Below are positions 41,562 to 49,709 of a stretch of DNA of 64,000 nt, piece after piece (within the stretch, counting starts at the first letter, position 1; every line of letters begins with the position of its first letter). Both the position numbers and the translations under genes were made by a program. The stretch comes from Anaerolineales bacterium (GTDB taxonomy: Bacteria > Chloroflexota > Anaerolineae > Anaerolineales > Villigracilaceae). The stretch spans positions 1-64,000 of the forward strand of contig JANJTV010000077.1 in the NCBI GenBank assembly GCA_024710905.1. Reading direction: 5' to 3'. The notes under the pieces were generated by a model that had not been told where the DNA came from, ran no database searches, and saw nothing but the letters and a program-made list of their open reading frames with translations.

Positions 41562-42037
41562 ACAACCCGCCGCCAGTTGGTGCGACCGTCCAGCACCCGG
41601 CGGGCCAGGCCTTGGGCAAGTTCAAGACTGTGGTTTTTATAGTTGCCGCACTGGGCAATGTTGGCATAGGGCACTTCAGTGGCCACGAGGACATCCCGCA
41701 GGATTGCCTCATAGGTCGACAAGATTGTGTCGGCGCGGCCTTCATTAAAAAGAACCAGGTAAAAACCGGTCTGGCAACCCATCAGCCCAATGGAAATAAA
41801 GTTCTGCGGCAGGTATTTTTGAAAACCCGCCAGCAGGAAATGTTCAAACGAGTGCATCTCCGTCGAAGACAGGAAAACGCTGTTCGGAAGGTTAATCCGT
41901 AAATCCACTGCAAAGACCACATCCCCGGTCGGCCCCTGATTGAACGAACGAAGCTTGACATGCGGCGCTTTTAATAAACGATGATCCAATTCCCCTACGG
42001 TTGCGGCCTCCCAGCCGAGCTGTGCAACATCTACCAT
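41558..42037 (-). CDS. LuxS-family protein (S-ribosylhomocysteine lyase-like)
   Basis: 159 aa, family length. Metal ligands H62 and H66 in MHSFEHFLLAGF and C130 in QCGNYKNHSLELAQ; catalytic E65 and C88 in LMGCQTGFY; LDHRLLKAP and VDLRINLPN match the substrate-binding blocks. Gln89 replaces the usual Arg of GCRTGFY. True LuxS releases homocysteine from S-ribosylhomocysteine with Fe(II), making the AI-2 precursor. Its place in a cyclitol-type operon suggests either SAM-by-product recycling for the methyltransferase or a new aldose-ketose role. Confidence 0.85.
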   Translation of the reverse strand: MVDVAQLGWEAATVGELDHRLLKAPHVKLRSFNQGPTGDVVFAVDLRINLPNSVFLSSTEMHSFEHFLLAGFQKYLPQNFISIGLMGCQTGFYLVLFNEGRADTILSTYEAILRDVLVATEVPYANIAQCGNYKNHSLELAQGLARRVLDGRTNWRRVV

Positions 42038-42052
42038 ACGCTCCTCCAGCGT

Positions 42053-43294
42053 TTATACGAACTGTGATAAATGACTGTAACTATCCTCCAGAGCCTTTTC
42101 CCATGAAGCAACATGATGATACAGTTCCACCGAGGCATATCCCGAAAAACCATTGTCGGCCAGCGCCTTGAAACTGGCGGCGAAATCCATTGTCCCTTCG
42201 CCGGGGATTTCATGAAAATGGACAATGCCTGTCAGGGTGTTTGCCACCATCTTGCCCATCAACAGGGTACCATTGGCATCCTTTGTACTACGCAGGTAAA
42301 TAATGATTGGGCGGGCGCGTTCCAAAACATCATAGCTCAGGCCCGGAACCGAGATCAGGTAAACAAAAATCTCACTGTCAAACGGCGACACGCCAGTATA
42401 CAGGCTGTTGTAATCCACAAACCGCAGGGGCTGGTTGATGTTGACCGACTCAAGGATGGCCTCCAAGCGGGAGACCTGCTCACGAGCGGGTTTTTGTTCA
42501 TAAAAATAGATCGGGTGCTGGCGGTCTACCAGGAAGTATTCTGCCGTTTCCGGGAAGTAGATCAGGTAATTGGCAAAATCCAGGTCCAATTGCAACCCGT
42601 CTGCCATTTTAACGAACTTCAGGTTGTAGCCTTCCCGGGCATCTGAAACATGCAGGAATTTGGCGTAGGGTGCAGCCATGGCAAGCGCCTCGAGGTAGGA
42701 TTGCTCGGAACAGTAATTATGGCAAAGATCCAAATGAAGCTGGAAATGCGGGGAATCGACCTCGCGCACCAGGCTCATGCCCTGCTCCAACGTTTCGATA
42801 AACATACCCGGTTCCGGCTCGATCAATAAAGTGATATCGTCATCATTTCGCAGGGCACTCAGGCACTGGTGAACACTATCCACCAGCAACGTCCGCGGAT
42901 TGACGGAAGGATTCGCAACATGTTCATCACGGATAAAACCGCTGCCGAAGGTGACCAACGGCACACCCAGTTTACGGGCAACATCGATGCCGCGATGCAC
43001 CAGGTTAATGCGCCGTTTACGCCCGGCCAGGTCGGGGCTCATCAATGAAGGTTCATGGGGGCGGGATGGCGTAAAAAAATGCGAAGCCGTGGAAACACAG
43101 GCCGCCCGGGTATTTACAGCGGCCAGCTTTTTCCTGACAGCTTCCAGGTCATCATCGCTAATGTTGAACGGGTTAAACTGGTCACGATGGAAGGAGAGTT
43201 CAATACCGGGGTAACCGGCCCGATCCACAACATCAATCGCGGTCAGGAAATCCAGGTTGGTCAGGCCAAACGTGCTGTAACTGAGTTTTATCAT
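42053..43294 (-). CDS. TIM-barrel sugar phosphate isomerase/epimerase
   Basis: 413 aa, longer than the usual 280 of the xylose-isomerase-like (AP endonuclease 2) family. Core: KLSYSTFGLTNLDFLTAI, then GYPGIELSFHRDQFNPFNIS, LLIEPEPGMFIETLEQG and LHLDLCHNYCSE. The C-terminal part (KMADGLQLDLDFANYLIYF, then a second barrel-like part) is unusual. Probably supplies or modifies the sugar used by the cyclase. ATG 43294 with AGGAAG is the start; it is the first gene of the operon. Confidence 0.82.
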   Translation of the reverse strand: MIKLSYSTFGLTNLDFLTAIDVVDRAGYPGIELSFHRDQFNPFNISDDDLEAVRKKLAAVNTRAACVSTASHFFTPSRPHEPSLMSPDLAGRKRRINLVHRGIDVARKLGVPLVTFGSGFIRDEHVANPSVNPRTLLVDSVHQCLSALRNDDDITLLIEPEPGMFIETLEQGMSLVREVDSPHFQLHLDLCHNYCSEQSYLEALAMAAPYAKFLHVSDAREGYNLKFVKMADGLQLDLDFANYLIYFPETAEYFLVDRQHPIYFYEQKPAREQVSRLEAILESVNINQPLRFVDYNSLYTGVSPFDSEIFVYLISVPGLSYDVLERARPIIIYLRSTKDANGTLLMGKMVANTLTGIVHFHEIPGEGTMDFAASFKALADNGFSGYASVELYHHVASWEKALEDSYSHLSQFV

Positions 43295-43563
43295 CTTAAA
43301 AACTTCCTGCAAGAAAATGTCGGGAATTGCGCCCGAAATTATCCGATAATAAAATTTTACCATGCACAGCTCGTTTTTGTATTTTTTCACAAAGTCCCCC
43401 GCCGGGCATGCCAGGGACAACAGTTGCCATGACTAGTGGAAGGAATCCCTGTGGATTGTCTCCTTCCCGGCCCGGGATTTCGATTAAAATTCCGCATCGG
43501 GCTGGCCGGCCTGGGCACCCGCCCAGGCCGCCGCCAGTCTCACCATCCGAAACGCGCTGACCG

Positions 43564-45312
43564 ATGAAAAGATTCAGGAAACCTTCCATGAAAACAACGA
43601 TCACCCTTCTTTTTCTCCTGGCATCATTAATTTTTTTGGTTTTAGGCATCATTCCTGAACCCTATTTTAAAAGCACCCTTGATGCCCTGATGCCCGACGG
43701 CACTTTAGGAATATTAAGCCCCGAAAATGCTCACATCTTCAGGCTGCTGTTCATCCTGATTGCGGCCCTGCTGGGTACTGTGGCCTTGTTGATCGCCTTC
43801 CGCAGCAGGGAACTAATCGCCCTGCCGGGCAGGTTGGTTTCTGAAGCACGGGAGTTATGGCAAGACCTTCTCTCATTGAGCGGGCCAAAAATGTACAGGT
43901 TGGCGGTTTTAATCATCGTCGCTTCCGCGGCGGCCATCCACATCCCGGCCTTAAATCGCGCCATGATGCACGACGAATCCTACACGGTCGTGGCGTTTGC
44001 CTCCTCCCTGCGGGCAGCGCTGACAGATTACCACCTGCCCAATAACCACGTCCTTCATTCTGTTTTGGTTTTCTTCAGCACCAGTATTTTCGGTTTTGAA
44101 CCCTGGGCGGCGCGCTTACCCACATTCCTGGCCAGCCTGGGGATCATTGTGGCGGTATACCTGTTTGGTACCCGGCTGTACAACCCGCAGGCCGGGCTGT
44201 TGGCAGCATTGCTGACCGCATTTTCCCCGGCGTTATCCGGGTATTACACCGAAGCACGGGGTTACGCCCTGCTCACCCTGCTCAGTCTCACGGCCTTCAT
44301 TCTGGCAGACATCGTACGGACAAAGCCAAGCCTGCCTGGCTGGTCATTCATCACGCTGTTCTCATCGCTGGGGTTCCTGACAAACCCAATCATGCTATTC
44401 CCAACCGGTATCCTGTTCGCCTGGTTGTTCCTCGAAAACCTTTTCCGCACGGACAGCGCTTACCACAATAAAAGGGATTTCCTGCTCTTTTGGGTGCTCT
44501 CAGGGGTATTCACCGCCATCTTAAGTTTTTTGTTCTACGCCCCCATTTTTATTTTTTCAGGCCCGGGCAGTGTTTTCCAAAACAGCTTTGTGCGCGCCGT
44601 GCCCTGGGATGCATATTCGTACGCCCTACCCGCGCGGATTTTCGAGACATTAACCTTTTGGGCCATGAATGTGCCGTTACCGTTCATTGCCATGATTGCG
44701 ATCGGGTTCATCATCGGCCTGGTTACTTATCCCAAAAACGCAACACATCGCTTCCCAATCCCCCTGGCCGCCCTAATCTGGATCACCATCCTCCTGGTCA
44801 GCCGCCGGCCTGACCCGCACGGCAAATTGTGGGTGTTCTTAAACCCGATCATCCTGGCATGGGCGGCAAGCGGCCTCAACTTCCTGCTAGGCAAAATCAG
44901 CCTGTTTGGCCGTAGTCTGTTCCAGGTGGCCATGGCCATTGGTCTGGTATTCGCCATGGCGAGTGCATCAATCTCCCTGATAAATGCGCCCGCCCGGCTG
45001 GCGGATGGCGGCTCCCTCAACCTGCTGGTGCTTGACCTGAAAAACGAATTGCAGCCTGGCGACTGGGTTATTGCTAGTACGCCGGATGATGCGCCCTTGT
45101 GGTTTTACGCAAAACGGTACGGCATCAACGCGGACCATTTCAACCACCAGTTACAACATGACCGCCTTTTAGTGATCACAAATTCCGTATACGCCCAAAC
45201 ACTGGAAAGTATCCTCAACCAGCATCGCCCCGAATTCCAGTGCGCCCCGCCGAACGGGAAGATTCTCTTAACCCGGGATAACTTTACCGTTTATGAATGT
45301 TTGTTGCCATAG
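43564..45312 (+). CDS. GT-C family glycosyltransferase (PMT/ArnT type membrane protein)
   Basis: 582 aa, about eleven membrane helices. The first outer loop has the catalytic-type motif MMHDESYTVVAFA (D-E pair, residues 136-148) typical of dolichol-phosphate-mannose-type and ArnT enzymes, and LPNNHVLHS. The C-terminal part is a soluble domain. It moves a sugar from a polyprenyl-phosphate donor outside the membrane; the acceptor is unknown. Opposite strand to the cyclase operon. Alternative ATG 43588. Confidence 0.85.
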   Translation: MKRFRKPSMKTTITLLFLLASLIFLVLGIIPEPYFKSTLDALMPDGTLGILSPENAHIFRLLFILIAALLGTVALLIAFRSRELIALPGRLVSEARELWQDLLSLSGPKMYRLAVLIIVASAAAIHIPALNRAMMHDESYTVVAFASSLRAALTDYHLPNNHVLHSVLVFFSTSIFGFEPWAARLPTFLASLGIIVAVYLFGTRLYNPQAGLLAALLTAFSPALSGYYTEARGYALLTLLSLTAFILADIVRTKPSLPGWSFITLFSSLGFLTNPIMLFPTGILFAWLFLENLFRTDSAYHNKRDFLLFWVLSGVFTAILSFLFYAPIFIFSGPGSVFQNSFVRAVPWDAYSYALPARIFETLTFWAMNVPLPFIAMIAIGFIIGLVTYPKNATHRFPIPLAALIWITILLVSRRPDPHGKLWVFLNPIILAWAASGLNFLLGKISLFGRSLFQVAMAIGLVFAMASASISLINAPARLADGGSLNLLVLDLKNELQPGDWVIASTPDDAPLWFYAKRYGINADHFNHQLQHDRLLVITNSVYAQTLESILNQHRPEFQCAPPNGKILLTRDNFTVYECLLP

Positions 45313-45394
45313 CGCCGGAGCAAATCAAAAACATTTGTCAACATTGAGTCCCCCCGCAGCCACCAGCCGCAAGGCGCTGGGCTATGAATAATTC

Positions 45395-45423
45395 TTGAAA
45401 TTTGCAGTAATTTTCTGTATAGT
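45395..45423 (+). promoter_or_regulatory. Promoter of the AT-rich membrane protein gene
   Basis: TTGAAA (45395-45400), a 17-base spacer and TATAGT (45418-45423), a good sigma-70-like promoter. Confidence 0.65.
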
Positions 45424-45445
45424 TTTTTAAGCGGGTCAACTTTCC

Positions 45446-45464
45446 GCCTAATTAATAATTAGGC
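45446..45464. promoter_or_regulatory. Inverted repeat in the leader of the membrane protein gene
   Basis: GCCTAATT-AAT-AATTAGGC, perfect 8-bp dyad, between promoter and ATG 45507; may be an operator or a leader hairpin. Confidence 0.45.
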
Positions 45465-45506
45465 CGCACCGTGATAAATTTTTCGCTTAAATGTGGAGTA
45501 AAAACC

Positions 45507-46133
45507 ATGACAATCAATAGATGGGGTGGGCTTGCTTCTTTCTTGATAGCGTTGTCGTTTGTCATTGCACCGTTAATTTACTTAATGGGAAACTTGCGAG
45601 CTACCCTCGGAGTATTTGCATATGACCTGGCAGATTTTCTTTATGGACCTGTTGTATCAGCCAGTCTAATCACCCTAATTTATGTGCTTCGTGAATTTAT
45701 TGGTAAGCGTGGTTTTCGGCGCATGGATTTGGCACTCTTGGCGGCAGTCCTATCAGCAGTAGGTATGGCAGCGGTTGCTTTTATCCGCGCATCTAATCGT
45801 CATTACCATTTGCTACACCCTGAATTGAATTTGGATAACTCTACAACTGTTCTGATCGTATGGACTACGCTTGTAGGAGGTATCAATTCATTTGGATTTC
45901 ATTTTCTAGGATGGACGTTTGTTTTACTGGGTTCAGCCAGTTGGTCGCTCCGCCTTTTTCCTCGGATTTTAAATTTATTGTATTTTGTAGCAGGAATTGC
46001 AGGCTTGTTTGTTTATTTGTTTGATGAACTTGAAGGGCTTGTTTTGTTGCTTGGCACAGTTATAGGTGTCTGGCAGGGTATTTTGCTCTTAAGAAATGAT
46101 ACTCACCAATCCGTCAATGCGGGCTATCGATGA
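45507..46133 (+). CDS. Six-helix membrane protein, atypical codon use
   Basis: 208 aa with about six membrane helices (GGLASFLIALSFVIAPLIYL, LADFLYGPVVSASLITLIYV, LLALVLS-type LALLAAVLSAVGMAAVAF). The N-terminus resembles DUF4386-type proteins but this is not certain. GGAG precedes ATG 45507. The coding sequence is much richer in A/T than the flanking genes, a sign of recent acquisition. Confidence 0.78.
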   Translation: MTINRWGGLASFLIALSFVIAPLIYLMGNLRATLGVFAYDLADFLYGPVVSASLITLIYVLREFIGKRGFRRMDLALLAAVLSAVGMAAVAFIRASNRHYHLLHPELNLDNSTTVLIVWTTLVGGINSFGFHFLGWTFVLLGSASWSLRLFPRILNLLYFVAGIAGLFVYLFDELEGLVLLLGTVIGVWQGILLLRNDTHQSVNAGYR

Positions 46134-46171
46134 ACCGCAGTGTCCAGGGATGAGCCAAAATTGAGCTAAGC

Positions 46172-46210
46172 AGACCCGGCACTTGTTTCCATCGCGCCGG
46201 GTCTTATCTT
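46172..46210 (+). terminator. Terminator after the membrane protein gene
   Basis: 9-bp stem AGACCCGGC/GCCGGGTCT (46172-46180, 46196-46204) with a T-rich tail. Confidence 0.65.
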
Positions 46211-46353
46211 TTGGGGATGGGTTTGCAACCGGAAATCAATCAACCCCCAGCTTTCCAGGCCTGGTGAGTCTCCTGGAAAATTGAACCATAGATAAGCATC
46301 GAAATTCTCAGAAAGCCGGGTTGATCCCATTCTGGAAGAAGTAAATACAGCGG

Positions 46354-46395
46354 CAGATGGCTTCGCTCGTACCACTCGCGTGCGATGACATCTCC
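46354..46395 (-). repeat. Copy 2 of the GTACGAGCGAAG-type intergenic repeat
   Basis: Minus strand reads GGAGATGTCATCGCACGCGA then GTGGTACGAGCGAAGCCATC, a fuller copy of the family seen at 38648 and close to the widespread GTCATTGCGAG...GAAGCAATC repeats. Confidence 0.6.
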
Positions 46396-46432
46396 TATTA
46401 TTTAGATGCGCTTTAATCAAGGAATACTCTTA

Positions 46433-47284
46433 ATGTCGTATCCGCGAATAATCGCCCTGACATTGCTGGCCATGATTGCTTTTGCGAGCAATTCATTATT
46501 GTGCAGGATCGCCCTCAAACATACCGACATTGATGCCGCCAGCTTCACAACAATTCGATTGATTTCAGGAGCCGTGGCACTTTGGTTAATCGTCCAAATA
46601 CGCCAGGGGACCAATGAAGGCAAAGGTAATTGGTTATCGGCATCTGCGTTGTTCGTTTACGCAGCCGGTTTTTCTTTTGCGTACATCAGCCTTCCTGCCG
46701 CAACTGGCGCACTGATGCTTTTTGGCGCCGTCCAAATAACAATGATCGGGTATGGCATTTGGTCAGGAGAACGACTGCTGAGATGGCAGGTTGTGGGTCT
46801 TATCCTCGCACTAGGCGGGCTGATCGGTCTATTACTGCCGGGGCTCTCGGCGCCGCCACTTTATAGCTCCATCATGATGCTGGGTGCAGGGGTGGCGTGG
46901 GGGGTTTATTCTTTACGCGGGCGAGGCGTGGGAGATCCTACCCGGGTAACGGCGGGAAATTTCATGCGCGCCGCCCTTATTGCAGTGATACTGAGCGTAC
47001 TGATGTTAAATAACATTTCCCTAAACAACTTGGGCGTGTGGTACGCGATCTCTTCCGGCGCAATCGCCTCCGGAATAGGGTATGCGATTTGGTATACAGC
47101 ACTGCCCGGTTTGAAAGCGACCAATGCTGCCACAGTGCAACTTAGCGTTCCGGTCATTGCGGCCTTTGGTGGTATTGTTTTCCTCGGTGAACCCATAAGC
47201 TTGCGCCTGGCAATCGCCACGGTGACAATTCTCGGTGGAATCGCGCTGGTAATCCTGGAGAAACAACGTGCCAGAAGCCCCTGA
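46433..47284 (+). CDS. DMT superfamily (EamA) transporter
   Basis: 283 aa with ten predicted helices in two EamA-type repeats: MIAFASNSLLCRIALKHTDI and SIMMLGAGVAWGVYSLRGRG, ending with ATVTILGGIALVILEKQR. It exports metabolites or drugs in this family; substrate not predictable. AAGGA lies before ATG 46433. GC and wording differ from the core genes; part of the AT-rich island. Confidence 0.88.
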   Translation: MSYPRIIALTLLAMIAFASNSLLCRIALKHTDIDAASFTTIRLISGAVALWLIVQIRQGTNEGKGNWLSASALFVYAAGFSFAYISLPAATGALMLFGAVQITMIGYGIWSGERLLRWQVVGLILALGGLIGLLLPGLSAPPLYSSIMMLGAGVAWGVYSLRGRGVGDPTRVTAGNFMRAALIAVILSVLMLNNISLNNLGVWYAISSGAIASGIGYAIWYTALPGLKATNAATVQLSVPVIAAFGGIVFLGEPISLRLAIATVTILGGIALVILEKQRARSP

Positions 47285-47558
47285 TATTACATGTGCCGGG
47301 CGCAGGGGAGGCTGTGTGGCGTTCCCGGGCATTTCCCCCCGGACTGTCCGTCCAAGACAGGCTCGCTGTGAGTTTTTCTATGCCCGCGCATAATTCGCTC
47401 CCGCCCGGATTATCGAGACCGAAGGCACAAAAACGCACCTGGCATATTGGTAATCACGGAATGGGTTCATCACTTTTGCGTCCTTTTGTAAAATACCACG
47501 TCTTCTATAGTAGAAAGTTGATTGAAAACAAAAAAATAATTACGATAGGAGACAAAGT
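47285..47558. other. Leader and intergenic region of DUF2703 gene
   Basis: 274 bases; GC-rich first half, AT-rich second half with TTCTATAGTAGAAAG (47511-ish) and GGAG before ATG 47559. A possible -10 (TATAGT) is seen, but no convincing -35; nothing else is recognised. Confidence 0.45.
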
Positions 47559-48191
47559 ATGAACACCCAGGCTAAGGAATTACCCAGGCAACAAAATTTT
47601 TCGCCCCGCCAGATTGATATTGAATTTCTATTTCTTGATTTGAATACGTGCACCCGATGTGTCGGCACAAATGCGAGCCTTGAAATTGCCATCGATTCGG
47701 TCAAACAGGTGTTAATGCTTACAGGTGCTGAGTTGAACGTCAACAAAGTGTTAATCGACTCGGAAGAAAAAGCCAAAGCGCATCACTTTTTCACCTCGCC
47801 CACCATTCGGGTGAATGGACGTGATATTGCCCTTGAAACAAAAGAGAGCCGTTGTGATTCGTGTACTGACCTGTGCGGCTGCGAAGAAGGGACAAACTGC
47901 CGTATCTGGGTCTATAAAGGACAAGAATACACGGAGGCGCCTGTCGCAATGATCATGGAAGCGCTTCTACAAGAAGTTTATGGAACATCCCCAAAAGCAA
48001 CGAAAGCCTCATCCGACTATGATGAGGTTCCAGAGAACCTGCAAAACTTTTTTGCAGGCCAGGCAATGCAAAAAACAAATACAACATCATCCTGTTGCTC
48101 ACCCGAAAACCAGGAAAGTTGCTGTGAACCATCGGAAAAATCCACCTGTTGTGGCGATACTTCTCAGACCGGCAGTTGTGGCTGTCAGTAA
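47559..48191 (+). CDS. DUF2703 protein with Cys-rich tail
   Basis: 210 aa. DUF2703 blocks: IDIEFLFLDLNTCTRCVGTN, FTSPTIRVNGRDIALETKES, and CDSCTDLCGCEEGTNCRIWV, then YKGQEYTEAPVAMIMEALL. The C-terminus carries repeated CC and GC pairs (CCSPENQESCCEP, CCGDTSQTGSCGC), a likely metal-binding tail. The CxxC at the N-terminus suggests a thioredoxin-like fold. Followed by the SigZ-like gene; a 16-bp inverted repeat lies between. Confidence 0.85.
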   Translation: MNTQAKELPRQQNFSPRQIDIEFLFLDLNTCTRCVGTNASLEIAIDSVKQVLMLTGAELNVNKVLIDSEEKAKAHHFFTSPTIRVNGRDIALETKESRCDSCTDLCGCEEGTNCRIWVYKGQEYTEAPVAMIMEALLQEVYGTSPKATKASSDYDEVPENLQNFFAGQAMQKTNTTSSCCSPENQESCCEPSEKSTCCGDTSQTGSCGCQ

Positions 48192-48198
48192 CCAGAGA

Positions 48199-48241
48199 AA
48201 CGATAGTAACAAGCTGGCAAAATCGGCTTGTTACTATCGTT
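48199..48241 (+). promoter_or_regulatory. Perfect 16-bp inverted repeat before sigZ-like gene
   Basis: AACGATAGTAACAAGC pairs with GCTTGTTACTATCGTT across an 11-base loop, ending 3 bases before the GGAG ribosome site of the sigma gene. There is no T-run, so a leader hairpin or attenuator is more likely than a terminator. Confidence 0.55.
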
Positions 48242-48257
48242 ATGGAGCATTGTTTGC

Positions 48258-48803
48258 ATGACGGAAAACAGTCAGCTGGATCATCACTTTTGGGGAGAAT
48301 ATCGAACAAAATTATTCCGGTTTATTCTGGCACGGGTAAACGATCCTGCCAGCGCCGAGGATATCGTCCAGGAAGTTTTGATCAAGGTCTACGAACATTT
48401 AAATACGTTGAAAGAACAGGAGAAAATCCTGCCGTGGATGTATCAGATAACCAGAAATAGTATTGTCGATTATTATCGCCAACATAGACCCATTGAAAAT
48501 ATCGATCAAACAATGGCAGCCAAAGAAAAAAACCTTGAAGAAGATGTCGAGAAAGAACTGGCCCAATGTATTTTGCCGATGGTCAATCAACTCCCACCCA
48601 ATTATCGAGAAGCGCTTCAAATGGCTGAATTTCATGGGTTAACCCAGAAAGAGATTGCCCAAAAACAAGGTTTGTCATTATCGGGGGCAAAATCGCGTGT
48701 CCAGCGAGGACGTAAACTGTTGAAAGAAAAACTTCTGGATTGTTGCCGGATCGAGCTTGACCACCAGGGCAAAGTTTATAATTATGAATGTAAAAACTGT
48801 TAG
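48258..48803 (+). CDS. RNA polymerase sigma factor, SigZ-like (ECF)
   Basis: 181 aa. Region 2: RFILARVNDPASAEDIVQEV and ILPWMYQITRNSIVDYYRQ; region 4: LPPNYREALQMAEFHGLTQK, then LSLSGAKSRVQRGRKLLKE. C-terminal tail DCCRIELDHQGKVYNYECKNC is Cys-rich and typical of SigZ-type proteins. Pairs with DUF2703; may sense metal or redox stress. Start ATG 48258 with GGAG upstream. Confidence 0.9.
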   Translation: MTENSQLDHHFWGEYRTKLFRFILARVNDPASAEDIVQEVLIKVYEHLNTLKEQEKILPWMYQITRNSIVDYYRQHRPIENIDQTMAAKEKNLEEDVEKELAQCILPMVNQLPPNYREALQMAEFHGLTQKEIAQKQGLSLSGAKSRVQRGRKLLKEKLLDCCRIELDHQGKVYNYECKNC

Positions 48804-49154
48804 GCCAAAGTAACAGACCGCTGTAAAAAACACCGAGAACGTGATACTCCTTGCTTTTATGTCTTTAACTATTTTTTGGTCTTCCCTAGCGTAAGGCATT
48901 ACGTGTAAGAAGTAATGGCAAGGACAGGTTTTTCGGCAATGACTTAAGCGTAGAAGAAGCGCAGAAAGTCATTGCATAGATTCATAAAAGCATGAAAAAA
49001 GATAGACCATAAGCTTGTTGATTTCAGCTAAACACACCCGGCAAATACCGATCCAAAAAAGCGGATCTTTTAAGACCGGCCTGCCCCACAAAACCCCTCC
49101 CACCCAAAAATCGTAACATTTCAAGCCCCGGTTCGTCTTACAATATGCATCCAC
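48804..49154. other. Intergenic region, AT-rich, no gene
   Basis: 351 bases after sigZ. A 10-bp inverted repeat (GCAATGACTT ... AAGTCATTGC, 48936-48975) and, before ATG 49155, TACAAT at 49139-49144 as a possible -10 box. One short reading frame here (FFGNDLSVEEAQKVIA) looks protein-like but has no start. Confidence 0.5.
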
Positions 49155-49709
49155 ATGATGCAAACCGGTAAAAATGACCCGCCCGACACCGTCCTTGTCA
49201 TGCGCGCTGCCCGCGGAGACGTGGAAGCCTTTGGCGATCTGTACACGCGCTACCTGGACGAAATCCTGCGCTACATCTACTTCAGGGTGGGCAACCGGCT
49301 GGATGCCGAAGATCTGGCCGAAACTGTCTTCGTCAAGGCATGGGAGGCGCTAACCGCCGCCCCTGACCGGGAAATTGCCAACCTGCGCGCCTGGCTGTAC
49401 CGCATTGCCCATAACCAGGTGGTTGACCACTACCGGGCAGGCCAGCAAACCGGCGACCTGGACACACACCAACTGCAGGATGCCAGCCCCCTACCCGAAG
49501 CGCAAAGCCTGGCCAACGCCGACCAGCGCCGCCTGGTTGCCAGCATCCAACAACTGGAGGCCAGCCAGCAACAGGTCATCCTGTGCCGCTTCATCAACGG
49601 GCTGAGCCATGCCGAAACCGCCAAGGTGATGGGCCTGAACGAAGGGCATGTACGGGTACTGCAACTCAGGGCGCTTCAAAAATTACGCGTCCTGCTGGAG
49701 AATGAATGA
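49155..49709 (+). CDS. ECF RNA polymerase sigma factor
   Basis: 184 aa. Region 2: AFGDLYTRYLDEILRYIYFR, RLDAEDLAETVFVKAWEAL, NLRAWLYRIAHNQVVDHYR; region 4: LEASQQQVILCRFINGLSHA and AKVMGLNEGHVRVLQLRAL. Starts at ATG 49155 or the next codon (ATGATG). It drives genes under a dedicated promoter with the downstream DUF5667 protein as likely regulator; their genes overlap (4 bases). Confidence 0.92.
   Translation: MMQTGKNDPPDTVLVMRAARGDVEAFGDLYTRYLDEILRYIYFRVGNRLDAEDLAETVFVKAWEALTAAPDREIANLRAWLYRIAHNQVVDHYRAGQQTGDLDTHQLQDASPLPEAQSLANADQRRLVASIQQLEASQQQVILCRFINGLSHAETAKVMGLNEGHVRVLQLRALQKLRVLLENE

Noticed and set aside
43564-45312. GT-C gene as part of the cyclitol operon
   Set aside because: It lies on the opposite strand with 269 bases between start codons; cooperation is possible but not supported by sequence.
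46166-46420. An 84-codon minus-strand reading frame
   Set aside because: It overlaps a terminator and an intergenic repeat and shows no protein family pattern.
47559-48191. Metallothionein
   Set aside because: The Cys-rich part is only the tail of a DUF2703 protein with a full N-terminal domain.
48930-48982. Short protein-like reading FFGNDLSVEEAQKVIA
   Set aside because: No start codon or ribosome site; too short to assign. It may be a fragment of a lost gene.
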